Position numbers and translations under genes: made by a program. From positions 1-28,580 of the forward strand of contig CAKUVA010000027.1 in the NCBI GenBank assembly GCA_934693135.1: DNA of 28,580 nucleotides, written 5' to 3'. This DNA is from an uncultured Bacteroidales bacterium (GTDB lineage: Bacteria > Bacteroidota > Bacteroidia > Bacteroidales > UBA932). A model generated the notes under the pieces. It saw nothing but the letters and a program-made list of their open reading frames with translations, did no database searches and was not told the DNA's origin. This document shows positions 1-7,130 of the stretch, in pieces; position 1 is the stretch's first letter; the number at the start of each line of letters is the position of its first letter.

Positions 1-74
1 TGACTGGACCAAATAGAAATAATAACAATACTCCATGCCAAGTGAGCACAAAAAACTGATAGAAAACAGCAAAA

Positions 75-120
75 CAAGAAAAAGAAAAAGGGGTTGACTA
101 AAAAGCATTAGTCAACCCCC
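75..120 (-). terminator. Rho-independent terminator of mdh
   Basis: A perfect 12-bp inverted repeat (90-101 paired with 108-119, 6-base loop) lies just beyond the mdh stop codon. Read on the minus strand it is followed by a T-rich tract (complement of 75-89). This is a textbook intrinsic terminator and suggests mdh is the last gene of its transcript. Positions 1-74 to its left show no gene. Confidence 0.85.
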
Positions 121-140
121 ATTATCTATTTGGAATAAAA

Positions 141-1127
141 CTACAGATTAACGTTATCTTTCTTCCAGTCAGCAACTGCAGGAACGATTCCAAGCTCGAC
201 AATCTCGTCACGCATCTTGCAGAGGTGAGCATAAGAAGCATCAAGAGCCGCCATCTCTTCAGGAGTTCCCTGAGGCATGGTGTAGTGGCAACCCGTAGCG
301 TCAATGACTGTAGGCATGGCCATCATCACGTTCTTGTACTTCTCTGTGTTTACATAAGTACCTGCAGGCAGGGTGAACTTATCACCACCCATTGCAGCCT
401 CGATCATCTTTACTGCATTGTAAGCAGGACTCTGGAATGAAGAACGTCCACGGAGTTTTATAATAGCTGAACCACCCTGGATAGTTTCCTGTTTAATCTC
501 TGCCATTCTCTCTGCAGAAAGTCCCATTTCAGCAAGAGGCTTGCCGTTAACCTTAACCTGTGATGCGAATACAGCCATCTGCTCACCATGTCCACCATAA
601 GTGTGAGCTCCAGTTACTGAACTCTGAGGTACGCCGAACTCCTTTGCAAGATTGCTCTGGAGACGGGTAGAGTCAAGAGCGGCGAGTGATGTGAGCTGCT
701 CTGGCTTCAGACCAGAGTGAATCAATGCTGTAAGAGCGGTAACATCAGCAGGGTTGAAGATAACTACGACGTGCTTTACATCTGGGCAATATTTCTTGAT
801 ATAGTCACCAAACTGAGCGGCAATCTGGCAGTTACCTTTGAGAAGATCCTCACGAGTCATGCCCTCTTTACGAGGAGCACCACCAGAAGAAATGATAAAT
901 TTAGCATCTTTGAATGCAATTTCAGGATCTACAGTCCAGGTGATATTAGCACCTTCGAAACCGCAGTGGTACATTTCTTCAGCTACACCATGAACACCTG
1001 GCTCGAAAATATCATAAAGGCAGATGTTAGGAGTAAGCCCGAGCATAAGGGCTGTCTGAGCCATGTTGGAACCGATCATTCCGCCGGCACCTACGATGGT
1101 CAGCTTCTCATTAGTCAAATACTTCAT
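141..1127 (-). CDS. mdh: Malate dehydrogenase (NAD-dependent)
   Basis: The 328-residue protein interconverts malate and oxaloacetate with NAD(H) in the cytoplasm, serving the reductive branch to fumarate/succinate in anaerobic Bacteroidales. It has the full lactate/malate dehydrogenase layout: the Rossmann loop GAGGMIG (residues 13-19), the cofactor-binding Asp39, the substrate-binding arginines in PRKEGMTR (Arg86, Arg92), NPADV with Asn125, LDSTR (Asp152, Arg155), and the catalytic His180 in HTYGGHGEQ. Two active-site arginines after PRK favour malate over lactate specificity. Length is normal for the family. The ATG at 1127 gives the expected N-terminus immediately before the first beta strand. 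A TATATTTG box lies about 50 bases upstream and a strong terminator follows, so it is probably monocistronic. The first 31 bases around its start are duplicated at 1774-1804. Confidence 0.95.
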   Translation of the reverse strand: MKYLTNEKLTIVGAGGMIGSNMAQTALMLGLTPNICLYDIFEPGVHGVAEEMYHCGFEGANITWTVDPEIAFKDAKFIISSGGAPRKEGMTREDLLKGNCQIAAQFGDYIKKYCPDVKHVVVIFNPADVTALTALIHSGLKPEQLTSLAALDSTRLQSNLAKEFGVPQSSVTGAHTYGGHGEQMAVFASQVKVNGKPLAEMGLSAERMAEIKQETIQGGSAIIKLRGRSSFQSPAYNAVKMIEAAMGGDKFTLPAGTYVNTEKYKNVMMAMPTVIDATGCHYTMPQGTPEEMAALDASYAHLCKMRDEIVELGIVPAVADWKKDNVNL

Positions 1128-1129
1128 AA
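1099..1129 (-). repeat. mdh 5'-end direct repeat, copy A (in mdh)
   Basis: This 31-base stretch covers the start codon and first codons of mdh. It matches 1774-1804 at 30 of 31 positions in the same orientation. See the second copy for interpretation. Confidence 0.85.
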
Positions 1130-1176
1130 TAAAAAGCGTATTTATTTTAGTTATACTATTTGCATTTAATTATCTG

Positions 1177-1184
1177 CAAATATA
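1177..1184 (-). promoter_or_regulatory. Candidate -7 box upstream of mdh
   Basis: The minus strand reads TATATTTG, a match to the Bacteroidetes -7 consensus TAnnTTTG, about 50 bases upstream of the mdh ATG. No convincing -33 TTG was found at the expected distance, so only the -7 element is supported. Confidence 0.5.
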
Positions 1185-1337
1185 ACACTTTCGAATGATA
1201 CATTGACCTTTCATTGCAAAACTTTATCTAAATTTCAAGAAATCAAGAGAATTTCTATTCGCGTTTTGGATGTTGAGTTATTTTACACTCATCACTTGAT
1301 GCAATATTATAAAAATGCACACCAACAGCATAAACCC

Positions 1338-1646
1338 TTATCGCCCGATCTTTTCCAGATGAGTTCTCATCAAAAGAGATAGAAATCTCCTTTTTTTAGG
1401 TTCATACCTAAGGACATACCACTCACCCTTCAATTCTAACGGATAGTCCGAAATTGTCTCCATATTGCTTCCCCCCGTATCATATACTACTCTAACTCCA
1501 AACATAGGCATATTAGCACTAACTACAACATCATGAGATTTATAATCAATTTCAATGTCTGATTTTTCAAATTTAAAAATAGTTTCTTTATAACCACAGG
1601 ACGAAAAACATAATACTCCTATCAAACAATATTTAATCCACTGCAT
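1338..1646 (-). CDS. Small putative lipoprotein, unknown function
   Basis: I do not recognise this protein. The reading frame is open from 1808, but the internal ATG at 1646 gives a classic lipoprotein signal: a short basic start, a hydrophobic core (YCLIGVLCF) and a lipobox-like SSC, with Cys about residue 17. On that start the product is about 102 residues. The mature part has alternating hydrophobic/polar segments suggesting beta structure, and a basic C-terminal tail. The upstream 54 codons include the duplicated mdh start sequence and may be only a leader or relic. The region is visibly A+T-rich compared with mdh and the PPTase. It would be an envelope lipoprotein if expressed. Being a real gene is likely but not certain. 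Confidence 0.5.
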   Translation of the reverse strand: MQWIKYCLIGVLCFSSCGYKETIFKFEKSDIEIDYKSHDVVVSANMPMFGVRVVYDTGGSNMETISDYPLELKGEWYVLRYEPKKRRFLSLLMRTHLEKIGR

Positions 1647-1773
1647 AATGTAATCAAAAATAACATGTAACTTCACCAATACCTCCTTTTTCATACTATA
1701 TTCGTCTGCAATTCCTCGAATATGTATATTCATGACTATCTTTAGACTCTTCAGCCCATTTACTATCGTAGCT

Positions 1774-1804
1774 GTCAGCTTCTCATTAGTCAAATACCTC
1801 ATAA
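1774..1804 (-). repeat. mdh 5'-end direct repeat, copy B (relic of mdh start)
   Basis: This stretch matches the mdh start (1099-1129) at 30 of 31 bases and encodes RYLTNEKLT in frame with the lipoprotein ORF downstream, against KYLTNEKLT in mdh. Beyond it identity collapses, although a weakly similar G(I/V)A(D/E)E segment occurs about 20 codons later. It may be the remains of a truncated tandem mdh copy, or a start region captured when the accessory segment was inserted. Confidence 0.8.
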
Positions 1805-1830
1805 CCAACAGCTCGTTAATTTTATAAGTT

Positions 1831-2124
1831 TTATGCCACGGCGCGAACGCAGTAGAATAATAGTTCTTTGAAATCAGTGTTATTTATCTTCAAGTTTGGG
1901 CTGTTTCCAAACATGGAAAATAATCGTTCGACTACTGATTGGAATAAGTTATCAATAAGTAATATCACAATGGTGCACACCATGACAGACTTTTTGTCTA
2001 AATCTTCCAATGTTCTATCAGATTTCTGTTCGAAATATAGAAATAAAAAGGCAATAACTACAACACTTTCAAGAAAATTTACCCTGTTATCTACATAAAA
2101 ATCTAAGAATCTGTTTAGTAACAT
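1831..2124 (-). CDS. Small membrane protein, unknown function
   Basis: This 97-residue ORF has no family I recognise. It contains two hydrophobic stretches suitable for membrane passage, about residues 19-33 (VVVIAFLFLYF) and 46-62 (MVCTIVILLI), separated by a short charged segment with acidic and basic residues. The C-terminal third is soluble. It lies on the same strand as, and just before, the small lipoprotein gene, and could be co-transcribed with it. The start codon at 2124 sits inside a partial copy of the dispersed palindromic repeat (2118-2160), so the frame may begin at an element end rather than at an ancestral start. Base composition is A+T-rich. A short plus-strand ORF overlaps it, but this one has the more protein-like membrane pattern. 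Confidence 0.4.
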   Translation of the reverse strand: MLLNRFLDFYVDNRVNFLESVVVIAFLFLYFEQKSDRTLEDLDKKSVMVCTIVILLIDNLFQSVVERLFSMFGNSPNLKINNTDFKELLFYCVRAVA

Positions 2125-2160
2125 GAAAAATAAGATGCCTCAGATTAAAAGAAGATTTTC
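2118..2160 (+). repeat. Partial copy of dispersed palindromic repeat (left arm)
   Basis: This segment closely matches the left arm of the 160-bp element at 8916-9075, beginning with the same GTAACATGAAAAA and running through CCTCAGATTAA to GAAGATTTTC, with a few substitutions and a 2-base length difference. The rest of the element is absent. It lies between the divergent small membrane gene and the PPTase transcription unit. Confidence 0.7.
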
Positions 2161-2179
2161 TTCTTTATAAAATTTGCAT

Positions 2180-2187
2180 TAACTTTG
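2180..2187 (+). promoter_or_regulatory. Candidate -7 box for the 51-codon ORF/PPTase unit
   Basis: TAACTTTG matches TAnnTTTG exactly and lies about 29 bases upstream of the ATG at 2216. The start would be read from a short leader. A good -33 element is not evident; the region upstream is the repeat fragment. Confidence 0.5.
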
Positions 2188-2215
2188 CACCATAACAAAT
2201 ACGCTTTAGATTTAT

Positions 2216-2371
2216 ATGGAACCTCCCAGTTCTGTAAATAATGACCAGAACATGATAGCAGGCCCGTCCTCTGACGACCCGCTGTCGGACATCTTTTATA
2301 ACAACTCATTTAATACAGTAACATGCTGCCCTGAAGAAATTCCGGACGGCAGGATTTTCTATTTATCTTAA
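2216..2371 (+). CDS. Hypothetical 51-residue protein
   Basis: A short frame starts with ATG at 2216 and ends with TAA at 2371, 13 bases before the PPTase start. I recognise no domain. The product is acidic and polar, begins MEPPSS, and has a vicinal CC pair near residue 37 in the context TVTCCPEE. Its codons are richer in G+C than the accessory pocket to the left and resemble those of the PPTase, and it sits directly behind a -7 box. This supports a translated leader or a small co-transcribed gene. No signal peptide or membrane segment is seen. It could also be a non-functional leader ORF, so confidence is modest. Confidence 0.4.
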   Translation: MEPPSSVNNDQNMIAGPSSDDPLSDIFYNNSFNTVTCCPEEIPDGRIFYLS

Positions 2372-2384
2372 GCAAAAAGTCAAT

Positions 2385-3029
2385 ATGGCACTATATTTAA
2401 AAAAAGTACTTGAAAACAAGGCAGAAATCGCTGTCTGGCAGATTACAGAAACTGAAGAAGAACTGAAAGCTATCAGTTCCACCCCATCAGATGAGATGGA
2501 AGAAATTTCATGGATCAAGAGTGAGTCCCTCCGCAAGCAAAGACTTGCCGTAAGAGCTTTGCTCAATGAACTATTCGATGAAAAAGTCTACCTGAACCAT
2601 CACGACAACGGAAAACCTTTCCTCGAGAACAGAAGCACAAATATCAGTATCACACACACAGACAAATATGTAGCCGTAATTCTGCATGAGACGGAAGATG
2701 TCGGCATTGACATAGAATCTCTGGATAGGGATTTCTCCGCGGTAGAGCTAAAAGCATTGTCCGAAGAAGAAATCGAGGACCTCGACGATGACAAGAGGAA
2801 TGAGCAGCTCGGAATCTACTGGTGTGCAAAAGAAGCCATTTTCAAAAGACTCTCTCTCTACAATGTTGATTTCGCAGAACAAATTGAGGTGGAAAGATTC
2901 CATCCGAGAGGAGAAGGTGAGCTCGAAGCCACATTCATACACAAGGACGGATACGAAGATGAGTTCGAGCTCGAATACATCACCTTTGACAGACATGTAC
3001 TTGTCTGGGTTGTGGGGGAAGAAGATTAA
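2385..3029 (+). CDS. 4'-phosphopantetheinyl transferase superfamily protein (Sfp-like)
   Basis: The 214-residue protein should transfer the phosphopantetheine arm of coenzyme A onto a serine of acyl- or peptidyl-carrier proteins. The family's two signature motifs are present: VGIDIE (residues 106-111), whose acidic residues bind Mg2+, and WCAKEAIFK (146-154), the (W/F)xxKExxxK motif, 35-40 residues apart as expected. The upstream ISITHTDKYVAV matches the conserved segment that contacts CoA. Length fits the Sfp/HetI group rather than the short AcpS type. No polyketide or nonribosomal peptide genes lie nearby, so its carrier protein may be the fatty-acid ACP. It follows the 51-codon ORF by 13 bases and converges with nrdG, ending only 4 bases from the nrdG stop. 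Confidence 0.88.
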   Translation: MALYLKKVLENKAEIAVWQITETEEELKAISSTPSDEMEEISWIKSESLRKQRLAVRALLNELFDEKVYLNHHDNGKPFLENRSTNISITHTDKYVAVILHETEDVGIDIESLDRDFSAVELKALSEEEIEDLDDDKRNEQLGIYWCAKEAIFKRLSLYNVDFAEQIEVERFHPRGEGELEATFIHKDGYEDEFELEYITFDRHVLVWVVGEED

Positions 3030-3033
3030 TAAA

Positions 3034-3549
3034 TTACTTGAACGGAATAATATCAACGACTCCGGGGATTATATCATCTTCTTCCGGAGTCAGATGTATA
3101 ATCCTCTGATTTGAACTTCCACGGAAATGTAGCTGTGGATCGCGCAAAGCTTCCACATAAGGGCCGTCCACAAGAACATCTATATAAGGCAACATTTGCG
3201 ACAACTGCTTGTCAGCCAGAATTTCCTCATAAGTAAAACCGGTCCAACACCATATTGTCTTGCCTGTTTCTTTTTTTATTCTTTTGGCCAATTCTGTAAA
3301 TCCTTCTACTTGGTAGAACGGGTCACCGCCACTGAATGAAACATTACTAATATCATCATCCTTGATAACCTGCATCAAGTCGTCAATACTCATTTTATGC
3401 CCATGAGAAATATCCCATGACTGTGGATTATGACAACCAGGACAATGATGTCTACACCCAGCGCAATATATAGAAGTACGCAGACCAGGGCCATCAGCCA
3501 TGGTCTGCTCCATTACTTCCATTATATAAAGAAATTCTTCTTCCATCAT
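3034..3549 (-). CDS. nrdG: Anaerobic ribonucleotide reductase activating protein
   Basis: This 171-residue radical SAM enzyme installs the glycyl radical on NrdD. The [4Fe-4S] cluster motif CxxxCxxC is seen as Cys32, Cys36 and Cys39 in CRHHCPGC, following DGPGLR. Further NrdG hallmarks are FSGGDP, WCWTGFTYE, LVDGPYVE and FRGSSNQRI. Length is typical for Bacteroidetes NrdG. The start overlaps the nrdD stop by four bases (ATGA), indicating translational coupling, so the activator is made with its target. A perfect 8-bp inverted repeat (3058-3065/3084-3091) lies within the 3' end of the coding region near the convergent PPTase stop. It lacks a T tract. Confidence 0.95.
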   Translation of the reverse strand: MMEEEFLYIMEVMEQTMADGPGLRTSIYCAGCRHHCPGCHNPQSWDISHGHKMSIDDLMQVIKDDDISNVSFSGGDPFYQVEGFTELAKRIKKETGKTIWCWTGFTYEEILADKQLSQMLPYIDVLVDGPYVEALRDPQLHFRGSSNQRIIHLTPEEDDIIPGVVDIIPFK

Positions 3550-5753
3550 TTATGAACGACACGATCCTTGAGTTCGGCAAGCTTCGCGCTATTCCACCTA
3601 TTAGTAGTTCCTACCAGATAGCCTGTAATTCTCTGAAGAGTATCAATATTATGTCCATGACAATGAGGACATTCCGTAAGATTTTCAGAAGCATCCTCAT
3701 AACCGCAGTCCAGACAACGATTACGATTATGGTTCACACTACCATATCCGATATTATACTTATCCATCAGATCGACGATATTCATTATAGCTTCAGGATT
3801 ATGTGTTGCATCCCCGTCAATCTCCACATAGAAGATATGTCCACCGCGTTCAAGATCATGGTAAGGGGCTTCCACCTCTGCTTTGTGTTTAGGTGTGCAA
3901 TGAAAATATACTGGGACATGACTTGAATTTGTATAATAATCCTTGTCCGTCACACCTTTTATTATGCCAAATTTTTTCTTGTCCATCTTGGTAAATCTTC
4001 CGGAAAGTCCCTCAGCAGGTGTTCCAAGGACACTAAAATTATGCTGGAATTTCTCGGAATACTCATTAGCCTTATCTCGTAAATAGGTAACTATACGTAT
4101 ACCAAGTTCCTGCGATTCTTCCGACTCCCCGTGATGCTTTCCCGTCAAGGCTATCAGACACTCCGCCAAACCAATAAACCCAATTCCGAGAGTTCCTTGG
4201 TTTATAACCGACTCCACCGTATCTTCAGGTGCTAATTTTTCGCTTCCAACCCAAAGTTTTCCCATAAGCAAAGGGAATTGTTTTTTGAGAGCAGTCTTCT
4301 GGAAATTATACCTCTCACACAACTGTTGCGCTGTAATATCCAGCACATGGTCAAGCTTATGAAAAAACTCCGTAATGCGCTGCTCTTTATTCTCAATGTC
4401 CATACACTCTATCGCCAAACGAACAATATTGATAGTAGTGAAACTAAGATTTCCTCGCCCTACAGACGTCTTGGGACCGAATCTATTTTCAAAAACCCTG
4501 GTACGACATCCCATTGTAGCCACCTCATGGATATAACGCTTAGGATCATCCGCCCTCCATTCAGAACTCTGGTTGAATGTAGCATCCAAGTTCAGAAAAT
4601 TAGGAAAGAACCTACGTGCTGATACCTTACATGCAAATTTATAAAGATCATAGTTAGGATCTTCCGGAAGATAACTCACCCCACGTTTCTTTTTCCATAT
4701 CTGTATAGGAAAGATGGCTGTAGAACCATTTCCGACACCTTCGTATGTAGTATTCAATATTTCCCTAATAATGCAACGTCCTTCTGCTGAAATATCTGTT
4801 CCATAATTTATGGAGCTGAACACCACTTGGTTACCACCGCGAGAATGGATAGTATTCATATTGTGTACAAATGCCTCCATCGCCTGATGAACACGGCTCA
4901 CAGTCATATTTATGGCATGCTGCTTAAATCTTTCATTTCCACTGATACCAACAAGATCGCGTTTAATGTAGTCATCTATATTGGAATCTTTTAGTTCACT
5001 CAAATCAATGCCTTCAAGTGCAGAAAGTTTATCGATTTCTTCTTTATATGTTTTCCTTACATAAGGTGCTAAGTAGAAGTCAAATGCTGGAATAGCCTGT
5101 CCACCATGCATCTCGTTCTGTACAGTTTCCATTGAAATGCATGCCAATACGGCTGCTGTTTCTATTCTTTTGGCAGGGCGCGACTCTCCATGACCTGCAT
5201 GAAATCCCTCTTCAAGAATCTTGTCAAGAGGATGCTGAAGACAAGTCAAACTTTTAGTTGGATAATAATCTTTGTCGTGGATATGTATATATCCGTTATA
5301 GACTGCTTCTCTCACGTCATCTGACAACAGACACTCATCCACATAAGTCTTGGTTGCTTCAGAGGCGAACTTCATCATCATTCCGGCGGGAGTGTCAGCA
5401 TTCATATTGGCATTCTCACGAGTAATATCATTGGCCTGAGCATCGATGATTTCTTCGAAGATCTCACACGTTTTAGCTTTTCTGGCGAGATTCCTCTGGT
5501 TTCGGTATGCAATATATTTCTTAGCAACTTCTTTTCGAGGACTTTTCATAAGTTCAAACTCCACACAATCCTGAATCTCCTCAACACCCATCTCGTCCTT
5601 ATCCTTCTTGGAAATAGTGTCGGCAATCTTGGCAGCAAGTACAATGTCTTCCCCAGCTTCCGTCACATCCATCGCCTTAAGAATGGCAGCCACAATTTTT
5701 TGATTATTGAAATCCACGAGACGCCCGTCCCGCTTTACTACATGCTTGACCAT
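3546..5753 (-). CDS. nrdD: Anaerobic (class III) ribonucleoside-triphosphate reductase
   Basis: The 735-residue enzyme makes deoxyribonucleotides from ribonucleoside triphosphates without oxygen. Domains in order are an N-terminal ATP-cone (about residues 1-95, starting VKHVVKRDGR) for allosteric control, and a ten-stranded barrel with the thiyl cysteine region MGCRTRVFENR. Next comes a zinc site formed by two CxxC pairs (CLDC and CPHC), and last the glycyl-radical motif RITGYLVGT with the radical glycine at about residue 711, 25 residues from the C-terminus. Length is as expected. It is the first gene of an nrdDG operon. A TATCTTTG box lies about 60 bases upstream. No obvious NrdR box pair was found by eye. 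Class III use fits an anaerobic organism. Confidence 0.96.
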   Translation of the reverse strand: MVKHVVKRDGRLVDFNNQKIVAAILKAMDVTEAGEDIVLAAKIADTISKKDKDEMGVEEIQDCVEFELMKSPRKEVAKKYIAYRNQRNLARKAKTCEIFEEIIDAQANDITRENANMNADTPAGMMMKFASEATKTYVDECLLSDDVREAVYNGYIHIHDKDYYPTKSLTCLQHPLDKILEEGFHAGHGESRPAKRIETAAVLACISMETVQNEMHGGQAIPAFDFYLAPYVRKTYKEEIDKLSALEGIDLSELKDSNIDDYIKRDLVGISGNERFKQHAINMTVSRVHQAMEAFVHNMNTIHSRGGNQVVFSSINYGTDISAEGRCIIREILNTTYEGVGNGSTAIFPIQIWKKKRGVSYLPEDPNYDLYKFACKVSARRFFPNFLNLDATFNQSSEWRADDPKRYIHEVATMGCRTRVFENRFGPKTSVGRGNLSFTTINIVRLAIECMDIENKEQRITEFFHKLDHVLDITAQQLCERYNFQKTALKKQFPLLMGKLWVGSEKLAPEDTVESVINQGTLGIGFIGLAECLIALTGKHHGESEESQELGIRIVTYLRDKANEYSEKFQHNFSVLGTPAEGLSGRFTKMDKKKFGIIKGVTDKDYYTNSSHVPVYFHCTPKHKAEVEAPYHDLERGGHIFYVEIDGDATHNPEAIMNIVDLMDKYNIGYGSVNHNRNRCLDCGYEDASENLTECPHCHGHNIDTLQRITGYLVGTTNRWNSAKLAELKDRVVHK

Positions 5754-5810
5754 AATATTATAGGTTTGTGTTATTGCTTTTCTATAATGACGACCACATT
5801 GTCATTTTCA

Positions 5811-5818
5811 CAAAGATA
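5811..5818 (-). promoter_or_regulatory. Candidate -7 box of nrdDG
   Basis: The minus strand reads TATCTTTG, an exact TAnnTTTG match, about 57 bases upstream of the nrdD ATG. No -33 TTG lies at the canonical spacing. The 190-base gap between nrdD and the envC-like gene otherwise holds only the terminator of the latter. Confidence 0.5.
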
Positions 5819-5885
5819 GTCGAAAACACATATAAATATTATCTGGAAATAGTAAAAGTTATCAACATTTATATATGGTTTTCAA

Positions 5886-5914
5886 CAAAAAGCCCTCTCA
5901 CACATGTGGAGGGC
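5886..5914 (-). terminator. Terminator of the TPR-envC-like operon
   Basis: GCCCTC (5892-5897) pairs with GAGGGC (5909-5914) around a loop containing CACATGTG. On the minus strand the stem is followed by a run of T (complement of 5887-5891). It lies about 30 bases past the stop of the envC-like gene. Confidence 0.75.
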
Positions 5915-5942
5915 CTATTTTTAATTATTCAATTTTAGATAG

Positions 5943-7130
5943 CTATCTCAACCATTGCTCAGGATTCTGAGGGACAGTACCTTTCCATATCTGAAAATGA
6001 AGTTGACTAAGTCCATCAATAGTATCTACCGTACCTATAACATCTCCTGTTTTAACCTTATCTCCTGGCTTTACTGCAGCACTTCCAAGCTTGCAATAGA
6101 ATGAAAAGTAATTGCCATGTTGTACGAGAACACATTTATTGTATCCCGGCATCACAACGATCTGTTTGACCACGCCATTGAATACGGCACGAACCTGTGC
6201 ATTTCTCTGCAATGAAATCGTGATTCCATTGTTGAATGGCAGCTTCACAGACTTGAATACAGGATGATAATGCTGACCGAAATGATCTACTACAGGCCCA
6301 TCGGCAGGCCACGGAAGCTTGCCCTTGTTCTTGGCAAATTCCGCATCTAATTTTACATCTATAGGTTTCTTCGATGCAGTACTGCCTTTGCCACTTACTG
6401 CCGATGCGATTATCCTTTCAATCTCACGATTCAACGCCTCAACTTGACGTTTCTTAGCTGCAAGGTCTTTCTGGTATTTACTGCGGTCTCTCTGTAGCCT
6501 GGCGACAAGATTAGCCGACTGAGTTTCTTCCTTCTGGAGAGACGCAACATCCTCCGCTCTTCTTGAACGCAATTTTTCCGCATCAGACTGCATAATAGCA
6601 AGAGAATCCACTTCATTTTGAAGAATAGTTCTCGTCTCTTTTATCTTCTCTCCTTGCCGATTCATTTCTGCGGACAGGTTCTTAAGATAACCAGCTCGAC
6701 GGAACGCTTGCCCAATATTCTCACTGGCAAGAATATACATATACCACACCTTGGAATCTCGATTGCGATATGCACTTCTTACAAGCTTAGCATAATACGA
6801 TGACAATGTATCAAGACGATCCTGAATACGAGCAATATTCTGACGCTTAGAATCTATTTTTCCTTTAAGTGCAGAAATCTGACGATCAGACTCTTCTACC
6901 AATACCTTCCTTGCAGCTATCTTGCTTCTAGTTAGAGTTAATGCTGTCATAGCATCATTTTTTTGCGCTGCATTTTCTTTCAGCTGTCTATCAATGGCAG
7001 CTATTTCTTTCTCAAGTTTAGCCTTGCGACTTTCCTGTAAACGAGTATCCTGTGCATAGACATTGGCATGACACAAGACAAGCAGCGCGAGCAATAATGC
7101 CGCGAAAACATTGACCCTATCATTTCTCAT
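5943..7130 (-). CDS. EnvC-like murein hydrolase activator, coiled coil plus degenerate LytM/M23 domain
   Basis: The 395-residue periplasmic protein begins with a signal peptide (hydrophobic residues 9-24, cleavage near VYA-Q). A long charged heptad-rich coiled coil covers about residues 28-255, and a C-terminal LytM (M23) fold about 275-390. The metal-binding motifs are altered: where active LytM proteins have HNGIDI there is NNGITI, although HFGQHYHP and LHFQIW keep parts of the second motif. This resembles EnvC/NlpD-type factors, which activate cell-separation amidases rather than cutting peptidoglycan themselves. Its start overlaps the stop of the upstream TPR gene by four bases, so the two are coupled. 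It is followed by a terminator. An unusual active M23 enzyme is less likely given the changed His and Asp. Confidence 0.85.
   Translation of the reverse strand: MRNDRVNVFAALLLALLVLCHANVYAQDTRLQESRKAKLEKEIAAIDRQLKENAAQKNDAMTALTLTRSKIAARKVLVEESDRQISALKGKIDSKRQNIARIQDRLDTLSSYYAKLVRSAYRNRDSKVWYMYILASENIGQAFRRAGYLKNLSAEMNRQGEKIKETRTILQNEVDSLAIMQSDAEKLRSRRAEDVASLQKEETQSANLVARLQRDRSKYQKDLAAKKRQVEALNREIERIIASAVSGKGSTASKKPIDVKLDAEFAKNKGKLPWPADGPVVDHFGQHYHPVFKSVKLPFNNGITISLQRNAQVRAVFNGVVKQIVVMPGYNKCVLVQHGNYFSFYCKLGSAAVKPGDKVKTGDVIGTVDTIDGLSQLHFQIWKGTVPQNPEQWLR

Noticed and set aside
717..1169. A 150-codon plus-strand frame antisense to mdh
   Set aside because: It is a shadow of the mdh reading frame, which has full family motifs.
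1868..2098. A 76-codon plus-strand frame overlapping the small membrane protein
   Set aside because: It is antisense to a frame with clearer membrane helices, and it has no supporting start signals.
3058..3091. A perfect 8-bp inverted repeat GACTCCGG/CCGGAGTC inside the 3' end of nrdG
   Set aside because: It lies in coding sequence and has no T tract on either strand, so it is not a clear terminator for the convergent PPTase.
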